Below are positions 22,579 to 29,167 of a DNA stretch of 29,167 nt, piece after piece. Source of the stretch: Bacilli bacterium (GTDB lineage: Bacteria; Bacillota_I; Bacilli_A; RFN20; CAG-826); the NCBI GenBank assembly GCA_900767605.1, contig CAAFZT010000030.1:1-29167 (forward strand). Reading direction: 5' to 3'. The translations under genes and the position numbers were made by a program. How positions within the stretch are numbered: position 1 is the first letter of the stretch; the number at the start of each line of letters is the position of its first letter. Below the pieces are notes generated by a model. It made no database searches and had not been told where the DNA came from. It saw only the letters and a program-made list of their open reading frames with translations.

Positions 22579-22989
22579 ATGAAAAACCCAGAGAACATCA
22601 AAGAATTGATTGCATCGTTCCCTTGGGGGACCATCATCGACCGCATCGTGAATGCCTTGCATTGCACCTTGGATGATTTAGGGAGACAAGTCGGGGTCAC
22701 TCGCCAAGCGATCGAAGGCTACCACTCCAGCGCTTTCTCGCCGAAAGAATCCACGGCCCTCGCATTGCTTTTCTACTACTGCCAAATCGCAGAGCCCGCT
22801 TGCGACTCTCCCTATTTGCTTCCCATTCACGGATTGGCAGAAAGCGACATTCGTACCCTCAAACAAATCGCAGCAGGGATGCAAAAGAAACAGCAAAGGC
22901 TCGATTCCATTCTCAAACAAAAAAGTGAACTCGAGGTGGAACTAAGAAAGACGCAGATCGAATTGCTGCAAGAGAGGAGTTCCAAGTAA
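22579..22989 (+). CDS. Small HTH-like DNA-binding protein with C-terminal coiled coil
   Basis: The 136-residue protein has a helix-turn-helix-like stretch near residues 30-55 (LDDLGRQVGVTRQAIEGYHS), reminiscent of Xre-type domains. A helical segment with FYYCQIAEP follows. The last 40 residues (KKQQRLDSILKQKSELEVEL) are strongly predicted coiled coil by heptad pattern, which would allow dimerisation. I do not recognise a specific family. TACAAT ends 6 nt before the ATG, and the GGGG directly upstream is too close to act as a ribosome site, so the mRNA is probably leaderless. It is divergent from the AraC gene, but nothing ties it to sugar use. Confidence 0.7.
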   Translation: MKNPENIKELIASFPWGTIIDRIVNALHCTLDDLGRQVGVTRQAIEGYHSSAFSPKESTALALLFYYCQIAEPACDSPYLLPIHGLAESDIRTLKQIAAGMQKKQQRLDSILKQKSELEVELRKTQIELLQERSSK

Positions 22990-22996
22990 AACCGTA

Positions 22997-23056
22997 CAGG
23001 CGCTGTTTCGCCTGCGGGTCTATCTCCGAAACAAAAGAATCCGGATCGGGAGATAG
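22997..23056 (+). other. Structured 3' region after the HTH gene
   Basis: Two stem-loops precede the terminator: CAGGCG/CGCCTG (22997-23014, loop CTGTTT) and CTATCTCC/GGAGATAG (23020-23056). Together with the terminator at 23059-23092 they fill almost the whole interval from the stop codon. This could be a structured 3' UTR or a small RNA processed from it. I do not recognise an RNA family. Confidence 0.35.
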
Positions 23057-23093
23057 GCAAAAGCGCCGCCATGTGTAAGGCAGCGCTTTTTTG
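23057..23093. terminator. Bidirectional terminator between the HTH gene and the M3B peptidase gene
   Basis: AAAAGCGC-c-GCC (23059-23070) pairs with GGC-a-GCGCTTTT (23079-23090), flanked by A residues on one side and a T run on the other, so it can serve both converging genes. The peptidase gene ends 7 bp away. Confidence 0.75.
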
Positions 23094-23099
23094 TTGGTT

Positions 23100-24815
23100 T
23101 TATTTGGATTCGATTTGATAGGACTCCAGCACCTTCATCAAGGGGCGAACCGTTTTCTTGATGACGTTCGGGGCGAAGGGATCCTTCATATGGTCGCGGA
23201 GAACCAAGGTACGGAACGGATATTTTCCGCCGGATTCGCAGAGTTTGAGATAGCGTTTCCAAGCGAGTTCATGGTTCTTGCGGTCCAAATTGAAGAATTG
23301 GAACGCCATGACTTGGGCCAAGGTGTAATCGATATAATAGAACGGGATTTCGAAGATGTGGGATTGAAGCAACCAACGATGGCCCGTCTTTAGATAGTTG
23401 TTCGAACCATAGGCCGCAACTTTATACGGGGTGTAACGTTCTTCAAGTTCATGCCAATAGGCATCGCGTTCCGCGGGAGTCGCATTCGGGTGTTCATAAA
23501 CCCATTCCTGGAAATGATCGACGGTCACCCCATACGGCAAGAAGGAAATCGCGTCCGCCAAATGGGCATAACGATACTTCTCCGGTTCGTCGAAGAAGAG
23601 ATTCATCCATGGATGAGCGAAGAATTCCATCGACATAGAATCGATTTCGCACCCTTCCATCGTGGGCTGACGATATTCGGGAATTTTGATTTTGCGGGCC
23701 ATATAGGCTTGGAAACTATGGCCGAATTCATGGGTTAAGACATCCACGTCCCCGCTGGTTCCGTTGAAATTGGAAAAAATGAAGGGAACGCCATGCTTGG
23801 GGAAATAGGTCATGTATCCACCGGATTGTTTGCCTGGGCGGGCTTCTAAATCCAAAACGTGGCAATCCGCCATAAAGCGGAAGAAATAACTCGTTTCGGG
23901 AGAAAGCTCATCGTACATCTTCTTCGCCTTCTCGATTTTTTCTGCTGTCGTCCCTAACGGCAAGGGATTCCCGCTTTGGAAGGCAAGCCCCAAATCATAG
24001 GATTCCGGGTGACGGATTCCCGTGCGTTTAAACTGGGCTTTTAAGATTTTCGCAGCAAGCGGAGTCACTTCTTCACGGATTTGATCGCGGTAAGCAGCGA
24101 CATCCTCGCGGTTATAGTCAAAACGCGACATGCGGAGATAAGCAAGTTCCACGTAATTTTGATAGCCAAGCTTCTTGGCCATCTTGTCACGAACCTTCAC
24201 GAGTTTATCGTAGATTTCTTCGAGTTCCGGAATTTTGTTCTCTAGATAGGAATAATAGGCTTCCGAGGCTTCTTTACGGGTCTCGCGGTCCACGTCTTGA
24301 AGGAATTTGCCCATCTGAGGAAGGTTATAAACCTGTCCGCGGAAGGTAACGGAATAAGAAGCGATCTTCGAGGCGTATTCCGTAGAAAGCTTATTTTCTT
24401 CGATGGATTCCTCGACAATCCGTTCGTCAAAGGACTTCAAGGCAAATTCATACATCTGGAAGAGGAAAGTACCGAGTTTCTTCTCCAAATAGGCGCGGTG
24501 AGGAGAAACGAGCATCGCTTCCTGGAAATGAACGTCCGCGGCTTGGAGGAGAGGCAATTCCTCGTTGAGCTTGTTTTGGGCTTTCGCGTACTTCTTATTT
24601 TGGGTATCCAAGCTAAAGAGGACGGAAACGTGGGTGATATCGTCCTGAAGGGCGTCCATAAAACGGGAACGCTTCTTGAAGGCTTTCAAGGCGGCAGGCC
24701 CGTCGGAAGCAGATTTTAATTCTTCGACGACGGCATTTAGTTTTTCAATAGCCTTTTTGACGTTAGGTACGCGGAAGGGCCATTCTTCAAACGGTGGAAT
24801 TTCTTTGTTGGGCAT
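23100..24815 (-). CDS. pepF: M3B family oligoendopeptidase (PepF-like)
   Basis: The 571-residue protein is a soluble thimet-type zinc metallopeptidase. The metal site HEFGH is at residues 362-366, with the third ligand expected in the downstream EFFAHPWM helix. It trims imported or protein-derived oligopeptides in the cytoplasm. Length is close to the usual 560-600. The start at 24815 (MPNKEIPPFEEW) is chosen because AAGGAG lies 8 nt upstream and the family N terminus begins there; the open frame extends further upstream only by overlapping the preceding gene in another frame. It is 17 bp downstream of the RQC-like gene and likely co-transcribed with it. Confidence 0.92.
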   Translation of the reverse strand: MPNKEIPPFEEWPFRVPNVKKAIEKLNAVVEELKSASDGPAALKAFKKRSRFMDALQDDITHVSVLFSLDTQNKKYAKAQNKLNEELPLLQAADVHFQEAMLVSPHRAYLEKKLGTFLFQMYEFALKSFDERIVEESIEENKLSTEYASKIASYSVTFRGQVYNLPQMGKFLQDVDRETRKEASEAYYSYLENKIPELEEIYDKLVKVRDKMAKKLGYQNYVELAYLRMSRFDYNREDVAAYRDQIREEVTPLAAKILKAQFKRTGIRHPESYDLGLAFQSGNPLPLGTTAEKIEKAKKMYDELSPETSYFFRFMADCHVLDLEARPGKQSGGYMTYFPKHGVPFIFSNFNGTSGDVDVLTHEFGHSFQAYMARKIKIPEYRQPTMEGCEIDSMSMEFFAHPWMNLFFDEPEKYRYAHLADAISFLPYGVTVDHFQEWVYEHPNATPAERDAYWHELEERYTPYKVAAYGSNNYLKTGHRWLLQSHIFEIPFYYIDYTLAQVMAFQFFNLDRKNHELAWKRYLKLCESGGKYPFRTLVLRDHMKDPFAPNVIKKTVRPLMKVLESYQIESK

Positions 24816-24832
24816 GTTTTTTCTCCTTATTG

Positions 24833-25210
24833 TTAACGAATCGGCAGGAATAGAGGCGCCCCATGACGAGGCGGTCGGGATCGGCGATGGTCCTTGGCTA
24901 AATAAGTCTGGGCCACTTCTTTTCCTTCGGGGAAGAGATAGAGGTATTCTTCTTTTTGTTCGAATTCCGAATCCACGTAACCAAAATCCTTCAATCCCTT
25001 TAACAGCTTTCCAAGACGTTTGCCGCTCATGGAGACATAGGAGCCATAACTCCATAGTCCCTCAAAGCGTGAAGCGGAGTCGTCGCCTCTTAAAAAGGCC
25101 AGCAACCCCCGCAAGGAAGGCGCGAATCCATCTACGGACAATTCGTAAATGGCCACTAAGATTTTGATTTCAACGATTCTTAAATCCGTTTTCCCCTTTT
25201 CCGAGTCCAT
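24833..25210 (-). CDS. Small RQC-like winged-helix protein
   Basis: The 125-residue protein resembles the RQC winged-helix module found in RecQ helicases and in stand-alone RQC-minor proteins: PSLRGLLAFLRGDD, then SYGSYVSMSGKRLGKLLKGL, then FGYVD and a final beta wing LYLFPEGKEVAQ. No helicase motifs are present. It probably binds nucleic acid; its biological role is unknown. It is the first gene of a two-gene unit with the M3B peptidase. Its ATG follows a TAAAAT -10 box by 6 nt with no Shine-Dalgarno, so the transcript should be leaderless. Family assignment is by motif pattern from memory and is moderate. Confidence 0.6.
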   Translation of the reverse strand: MDSEKGKTDLRIVEIKILVAIYELSVDGFAPSLRGLLAFLRGDDSASRFEGLWSYGSYVSMSGKRLGKLLKGLKDFGYVDSEFEQKEEYLYLFPEGKEVAQTYLAKDHRRSRPPRHGAPLFLPIR

Positions 25211-25216
25211 TCGCCT

Positions 25217-25244
25217 ATTTTAGGATATGGCTTCTTTTTTTCCA
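25217..25244 (-). promoter_or_regulatory. Promoter of the RQC-like gene, leaderless
   Basis: On the minus strand TGGAAA, a 16-bp spacer, then TAAAAT (25222-25217). The ATG at 25210 is 6 nt beyond the -10 box, the same distance as for lacI. Confidence 0.5.
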
Positions 25245-25274
25245 CCGAAAAAACGCATTTTGCATTCATTTGAA

Positions 25275-25302
25275 TTGATACGCGAAGCGAAGTGACTAAA
25301 AT
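25275..25302 (+). promoter_or_regulatory. Promoter of the Nfu-domain gene
   Basis: TTGATA (25275-25280), a 16-bp spacer and TAAAAT (25297-25302). The expected transcription start is about 25309, a few nt before the ATG at 25313. This decides the start codon, because a GTG at 25292 would lie inside the promoter. Confidence 0.65.
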
Positions 25303-25312
25303 AGAACGCGTT

Positions 25313-25615
25313 ATGGAAGATGAAGCGACGATTCAACTGATTCAGGCCACCATCGATAAAGTACGGCCTTTCTTACAACGGGACGGAGGAGACATCGATT
25401 ACATCGGGTTCCGCGATGGCATCGTTTATGTTACGATGGTGGGAGCCTGCCAAGGCTGTTCCTTAGCCCAAGACGACATTTCTAGCGGGGTGGAAATCAT
25501 TTTGATGGAAGAAGTCCCAGGAGTTATGGCCGTTCGCACCGAAGGCGTGCCCGAAGACTTGATGACGGATTATATCCGCCGTAAAAACGAAGCCGCTCTT
25601 GAAGCAGCAAAATAA
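25313..25615 (+). CDS. NifU C-terminal (Nfu) domain iron-sulfur cluster protein
   Basis: The 100-residue protein is a stand-alone Nfu domain: VRPFLQRDGGDIDYIG and the cluster-binding ACQGCSLAQ with the CxxC pair. It would carry a [4Fe-4S] cluster, held at a dimer interface, and deliver it to client enzymes in the cytoplasm. The ATG at 25313 is preferred over GTG at 25292 because the latter overlaps the -10 region. There is almost no leader and no Shine-Dalgarno. It is divergent from the RQC-like gene. Confidence 0.9.
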   Translation: MEDEATIQLIQATIDKVRPFLQRDGGDIDYIGFRDGIVYVTMVGACQGCSLAQDDISSGVEIILMEEVPGVMAVRTEGVPEDLMTDYIRRKNEAALEAAK

Positions 25616-25631
25616 TCAATTAGCAAGATAA

Positions 25632-25657
25632 AAGCGCCCTTCGGGGCGCTTATTTTT
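25632..25657. terminator. Bidirectional terminator after the Nfu gene
   Basis: AAGCGCCC (25632-25639), a TTCG tetraloop and GGGCGCTT (25644-25651), flanked by A and T tracts. It serves the Nfu gene on the plus strand and the membrane-protein gene on the minus strand, whose TAA stop codon lies within it. Confidence 0.85.
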
Positions 25658-26768
25658 GTTCGTCTTGGTTCTCTTCGTTTCGGTGACGTTTCTTATAGAC
25701 CCAGTCGGGGACGCTCGCATAGAAATAGCCACCGACATAGAGTACTTGAACCAGAATCGAAATCGCTCCATGGGCGATTCCACCAACATCGCCGGTAAAA
25801 ATCGCGTGGATCAAACTAACAATAAATAAGAGGAACAAAACGCAGCTAACGGCCAGACAGGCTTTCTTCCCAAACGGGCGATCGGTGTAAAATAAAATTC
25901 CAGTCACGCCCACAAAGACAGATACGCCTAAACTGGCGAGGCCAAATAATGCAATCACCACATAATTCCAAGGCTCCGCCTGAGGATTTCCGCTTAAAGC
26001 AATAAAGGCCATGACGCAGCGGTATGCCGTAACTACGGAAGCGGCCAAGAAAGCGCCGGAAGCAATGAGCACCGCCACTTTGCCGCGTTGCTGACGGTTG
26101 TAGGCTTTCCCCAATAGCTTTAAATCCTCATCCAAGTCCTCTCCGCTTAATTTGTTCTTTCCCTTCCCATCATAGAAGGAGATTCGAGAAACGGTGAAAA
26201 GAACGCGAAGATTGATGGAATGGTATTCGCTAGGAGATAATGCCAACATGGATACGGCTTCCCAAAGGAACACCCAGGCTACGATGTCGATGAATTCGCC
26301 TAAAAGTTCATCCGACATGCTGCCCGCTTCTCCAAACCATTCATTGGTCCTGCCTAGCACCATAAAGAAAAGCAAAATGAGGCCGATTAAGGTAAGGAGA
26401 ATGGAAATAACTCCCTTCTTTCGCTTGTCCTTTTGATTCAAAAAACGATTCTTAGAGAAAAGGCGGTTAAAAGAAGGAACCAATTCTTCGGGGTCATACC
26501 CTTTGTAATCGTCGATACAATAACGAATATCCGCGTTTTCTCCCGCGGGAAGGTCTTCCACGATGTCCGACAAGCGTTCTAAAGCACTCCAGGAGACGCT
26601 TGGATGTTCTGGCGTGGAGATGTCATCATCCAAAAGATCCATCACGGATTCATGGTGAAGGGAAATCGTGAACGTATGGGTCTCAGGGTCATAAGGGAAA
26701 TCGCCCTTTAGGATTTCCATTTGCCTTTCTCTTAAAGGCTCTAGGACGCGTTTTTTATTGGTTTTCAT
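25650..26768 (-). CDS. Hypothetical multi-pass membrane protein
   Basis: The 372-residue protein has a soluble acidic N-terminal part (about 1-118), then about six hydrophobic segments: near 120-142, 160-178, 226-250, 262-285, 293-315 and 320-345. It ends in a charged cytoplasmic tail (KKRHRNEENQDEQK). I do not recognise the family and see no catalytic motif. The start follows immediately after the terminator of the upstream gene and has no Shine-Dalgarno, so its mode of expression is unclear. An alternative is that it is produced by readthrough from the small membrane protein gene. Confidence 0.75.
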   Translation of the reverse strand: MKTNKKRVLEPLRERQMEILKGDFPYDPETHTFTISLHHESVMDLLDDDISTPEHPSVSWSALERLSDIVEDLPAGENADIRYCIDDYKGYDPEELVPSFNRLFSKNRFLNQKDKRKKGVISILLTLIGLILLFFMVLGRTNEWFGEAGSMSDELLGEFIDIVAWVFLWEAVSMLALSPSEYHSINLRVLFTVSRISFYDGKGKNKLSGEDLDEDLKLLGKAYNRQQRGKVAVLIASGAFLAASVVTAYRCVMAFIALSGNPQAEPWNYVVIALFGLASLGVSVFVGVTGILFYTDRPFGKKACLAVSCVLFLLFIVSLIHAIFTGDVGGIAHGAISILVQVLYVGGYFYASVPDWVYKKRHRNEENQDEQK

Positions 26769-26775
26769 AACTACG

Positions 26776-26812
26776 AAAAAAGGCTACCACCTTTTTGTTT
26801 CGGTGCGTAGCC
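26776..26812 (-). terminator. Terminator of the small membrane protein gene, directly before the next ATG
   Basis: On the minus strand GGCTACgCACC (26812-26802) pairs with GGTG-GTAGCC (26791-26782) and is followed by six T (26781-26776). The T run ends 7 nt before the ATG of the downstream membrane-protein gene, so the hairpin could attenuate that gene. The hairpin also has a T run some nt after it on the plus strand. Confidence 0.7.
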
Positions 26813-26836
26813 TTCGTTTTTTCCAAAAAGAAGAAT

Positions 26837-27073
26837 TTATTCCTTGAACCAGAAAATATGGTTGAAAAGAATGATCCAGACGAGGTCAAGAATCCAGCCG
26901 ACCGTTCCGCCGAAAGCAATCCAAAGAATGCCAAGGACAAGATGGAGGACATTGCCGTTTTTGATCGCGCCAAGAATACGATAAATCGCCCAGATGATAT
27001 CAACGATGGGCAAGCAAAGCAGGATTTTGACAATGCGGGGAAGCCCATCCATCGATTTGATGAAACTATCCAT
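26837..27073 (-). CDS. Small two- or three-segment membrane protein
   Basis: The 78-residue protein is mostly hydrophobic: LPRIVKILLCLPIVDIIWAI near the N terminus, then VLHLVLGILWIAFGGTVGWI and LVWIILFNHIFWF at the C terminus. It has no recognised family; small membrane proteins of this kind are common in Bacillota. An ATG nine bases upstream (27082) directly abuts AAAGGAG and is too close to it, whereas the ATG at 27073 is 9 nt away, so 27073 is chosen. It is followed by a terminator. Confidence 0.65.
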   Translation of the reverse strand: MDSFIKSMDGLPRIVKILLCLPIVDIIWAIYRILGAIKNGNVLHLVLGILWIAFGGTVGWILDLVWIILFNHIFWFKE

Positions 27074-27188
27074 GATTTTCATCTCCTTTCATGGGGTAAA
27101 TATACTACGATATCCGCTAAATAAAAGAGGAAATGTCAGCAGCGAATAATCCGTTTAATTTTACCCGTCGTGAAAGGGGTTGATTAAA

Positions 27189-27980
27189 TTATTTCAAGCC
27201 AAGAAAGAGATTTTCACGGCAGTTGGCCATCACGTAGCCTTGGCGGTTATAAACGTCGTGGCGATTGTAATGGAATGGGGTGCCATCTGGTTGAACCATG
27301 ATACCGCCAGCTTCAGAAAGGATAATGTCTCCAGCAGCGACGTCCCATTCTTTCGTTCCCGCGCCTTTGCGAACGAAAAAATCCTTGCTTCCGTCCGCGA
27401 TTAAACAAAATTTATAAGCAGCACCAGCCGGTTCTGCTTCCCCTTCAAAAGAGGAGACGTGAGCGGCATAGAATTCTTTTTCCGCTTCATTGAAGAAAGA
27501 AATGGAGCGAAGGGAACGTAAATGAGATTTGCGGTCGGAAACGTGGATAGGATGGATCGTACCGTCTTTTTCCATGGCAAATGCTCCATTTCCTTTCGAG
27601 GCAAAATAGGTTTTCCCTTGGGCAGGGAGATTGATCACCCCGACCACGACTTCCCCACGATGAGCCAGGGCGATATTCGTGCAGAATTGACCATCCCGCG
27701 CCACGAAATCCTTAGTTCCGTCGACTGGGTCCACGATAAAGATATCCTCTTTGGAGAAACGTTCCCCCGTGTCTTTGCTCTCTTCCGTCAAAAAACCATA
27801 TTCAGGGAATTCTTTTCCTAATTCTTCCCGAATGATTTTATCGGCGCCTTTATCCGCTTCCGTCACGGGGCTATCGTCCGATTTAATCTCCACCTCAAAA
27901 TTGGTCGAATAGATTTTAAGAATGTGCTTTTCTGCGATTTTGGCAGCCCGAATCATCGCCTTTAATTCTTTTTCGTACAT
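27189..27980 (-). CDS. Inositol monophosphatase-family 3'(2'),5'-bisphosphate nucleotidase, CysQ-like
   Basis: The 263-residue protein carries the full metal-dependent phosphatase signature: SPVTEADKGADKII, FLTEESKD, IVDPVDGTKDF and the C-terminal KEWDVAAGDIILSEAGG. The FVARDGQF insertion after the DPVDGTKDF motif is typical of CysQ-type enzymes, which remove the 3' phosphate of adenosine 3',5'-bisphosphate (pAp). An inositol phosphatase role is possible. An AGAGGG ribosome site precedes the ATG, and the gene starts 20 bp after the DHH gene, implying one operon. Confidence 0.88.
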   Translation of the reverse strand: MYEKELKAMIRAAKIAEKHILKIYSTNFEVEIKSDDSPVTEADKGADKIIREELGKEFPEYGFLTEESKDTGERFSKEDIFIVDPVDGTKDFVARDGQFCTNIALAHRGEVVVGVINLPAQGKTYFASKGNGAFAMEKDGTIHPIHVSDRKSHLRSLRSISFFNEAEKEFYAAHVSSFEGEAEPAGAAYKFCLIADGSKDFFVRKGAGTKEWDVAAGDIILSEAGGIMVQPDGTPFHYNRHDVYNRQGYVMANCRENLFLGLK

Positions 27981-28000
27981 AAATAACCCTCTTTTCTTCT

Positions 28001-28966
28001 TTATTCTACATCGGAACGAGATTCCTGAAGGCGTTGGATGACTTTTTTCACCTTCTCAGGCCAGTTTTCTCCCCCACGCAACTCCATTCCTGCGGCATAG
28101 CGGTGTCCGCCACCCCCAAAAAATTTAGCAGTTGGTTGGACGGGATAACGGGAATTGGAACGAATCTCGACGCGAACATAATTGGAATCGCGAACGCAGA
28201 AGAAAATATAAATGGGGGCGTGGCCAATTCCCGCCAAAGCATTCACGAAGGTAGAGGCATTTTCATACGATAATCCAAACGACTCGTAATCGGAGATATC
28301 CGCCCAGCAAGAACAAACTTGCCCCTCCACTTTCGCATGCGTGCGCATCCATTTTTTAAAAGCGGCTTCATTAGGCTCTTCGTGAAATAACAGGTCCATA
28401 AGAACTTTAGGATCCGCGCCATGACGAATTAAAAAGGAGGCGTCCTCAAAGGTTTTATGGTTCGTCCCATAGTAATAAAAGCGTCCCGAGTCGGTCAAAA
28501 TGCCGGAATAAAGAGCCTCACACGCTTTTTGATTGAAAGACAAGGAAAGGGAACGGCCAAATTCCGTAATGATTTCGCAGCAAGAGACTCTTTTTGCATC
28601 CGAATAATATTTCCCATCAAAATGTTCCGCCACTTCATCCAACTCGTGATGGTCGAATTTAATCCAAGAAGCGCATTGGAAAATTCGGTTTTCCTCGACG
28701 CGGCGAAGGCAAGAAACATCCACAAGAATCCCTAATGCCCCTTCGAAAAAACCATCTTCTGCTTGATCCATGGGGGAAATGCGGTTCAAAAGGCAGGGCA
28801 ACCCACTTCCTAGCGCACGGATGTCCTTTTCGGGGAATCGGGCGCGAAGCAATTCGCGCAACCCGATTTGGCAGCCATAGCAATCCCCGTCCGGGTAAGC
28901 ATGACCCACAATCGCGATTTTTGGAAATCGTTCCATCTCAAAGAAAAGTTCTGCAAAAGTATTCAT
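28001..28966 (-). CDS. nrnA: DHH/DHHA1 phosphoesterase, NrnA-like
   Basis: The 321-residue protein has the DHH-family motifs: GHAYPDGDCYG (metal site), VDVSCL, KFDHHE, GILTDSGRF and the C-terminal DHHA1 glycine-rich loop GGGGHRYAAG. In Bacillota such proteins degrade nanoRNAs and dephosphorylate pAp. The start at 28966 (MNTFAELFFEMERF) is chosen because family proteins begin just before the first metal motif and the residues encoded upstream look non-coding. No Shine-Dalgarno is seen. A small perfect hairpin GGCTGC-CTT-GCAGCC (28985-28971 on the minus strand) lies directly ahead of the ATG, which is odd. A CysQ-like gene follows in the same operon. Confidence 0.85.
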   Translation of the reverse strand: MNTFAELFFEMERFPKIAIVGHAYPDGDCYGCQIGLRELLRARFPEKDIRALGSGLPCLLNRISPMDQAEDGFFEGALGILVDVSCLRRVEENRIFQCASWIKFDHHELDEVAEHFDGKYYSDAKRVSCCEIITEFGRSLSLSFNQKACEALYSGILTDSGRFYYYGTNHKTFEDASFLIRHGADPKVLMDLLFHEEPNEAAFKKWMRTHAKVEGQVCSCWADISDYESFGLSYENASTFVNALAGIGHAPIYIFFCVRDSNYVRVEIRSNSRYPVQPTAKFFGGGGHRYAAGMELRGGENWPEKVKKVIQRLQESRSDVE

Positions 28967-29167
28967 AATGGGCTGCAAGGCAGCCTTATAGGATACACGG
29001 AACCCCTTCTTTTTCCTAGATTCAAAAAAAGAAAAAACCTCATTTGCAAACGAGGGATGATTTTCTAAGGCGTTATAATTGACGTGGACAAGTGGGCAAT
29101 CAATGCCTCTCCGTGGCGACACAGCAGATTTGACTCGGCAATCTTACACCATATCGCCGCGGAAAAG
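28967..29167. other. Upstream region of the DHH gene to the window edge
   Basis: No convincing gene is seen. The open frame of the DHH gene continues through this stretch to 29122 but its translation does not resemble the family. It contains the small hairpin at 28971-28985 and a possible -10 box TATAAG (28990-28985, minus strand) without a clear -35. Confidence 0.4.

Noticed and set aside
24816..25055. An N-terminal extension of the M3B peptidase by 80 residues
   Set aside because: It overlaps the RQC-like gene in another frame, does not resemble the family, and a good ribosome site precedes the ATG at 24815.
25292..25312. GTG start giving a seven-residue N-terminal extension of the Nfu protein
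   Set aside because: The TAAAAT -10 box lies within this stretch, so the GTG would be upstream of the transcription start. The family N terminus fits the ATG at 25313.
27105..27188. A possible terminator after the CysQ-like gene (ACCC/GGGT with flanking AT pairing)
   Set aside because: The stem is short and interrupted, and no T run follows on the minus strand.
28967..29122. A 52-residue N-terminal extension of the DHH protein
   Set aside because: DHH proteins begin close to the GHxxPDGD motif, and the extension shows no family similarity.

Overview
The window looks like a chromosomal segment of a gut- or rumen-type Bacillota (class Bacilli), possibly one of the poorly cultured lineages near RF39/RFN20/Erysipelotrichales. 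This rests on Gram-positive style lipoprotein signals followed by Ser/Thr-rich linkers, AGGAGG-type ribosome sites inside operons, moderate GC, an Msm-type sugar ABC transporter, an M3B oligopeptidase and a DHH-type NrnA. TGA is used as a stop and TGG as Trp, so the code is standard. The taxonomic placement is inference.

Layout. Positions 1-2300 form an accessory-looking junction: an AT-rich AAA/DUF4143 ATPase gene (minus), a small ORF carrying a 33-bp tandem repeat, a tRNA-Leu(CAA) with its own promoter and terminator, and a possible decayed gene fragment. From 2331 to 21496 there is one carbohydrate-utilisation locus on the plus strand: a LacI regulator; a beta-helix glycoside hydrolase lipoprotein with two F5/8C-like domains; a large modular surface lipoprotein of unknown family; a sugar-binding protein and two permeases; two tandem GH65 phosphorylases; a beta-phosphoglucomutase fused in frame to an MsmK/UgpC-type ABC ATPase; a second beta-helix hydrolase lipoprotein; and, after a terminator, a cytoplasmic GH63/trehalase-like glycosidase. 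An AraC regulator converges on this locus from 22420. The rest (22579-29167) is mostly housekeeping: an HTH protein, an M3B peptidase with an RQC-like winged-helix gene, a NifU/Nfu domain protein, two hypothetical membrane proteins, and a DHH (NrnA-like) plus CysQ-like pair.

How the locus could work (inference). Surface hydrolases and the modular lipoprotein bind and cut a glucose-containing polymer. The ABC importer brings in oligosaccharides. Cytoplasmic GH65 enzymes phosphorolyse alpha-glucosides to beta-glucose 1-phosphate, and the mutase converts this to glucose 6-phosphate. The mutase and the transporter ATPase are one 599-residue polypeptide, physically joining import to phosphorolytic catabolism; this is the most unusual feature of the window. 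No uronate-catabolism genes are present, so the GH28-like hydrolases may not act on pectin here.

A recurrent regulatory theme is that genes preceded by their own promoter often have the -10 box only 6-12 nt before the ATG and no Shine-Dalgarno sequence (lacI, the GH63-like gene, the HTH gene, the RQC-like gene, the Nfu gene, probably araC), whereas most genes inside operons have good Shine-Dalgarno sites. Leaderless translation therefore seems common in this organism.
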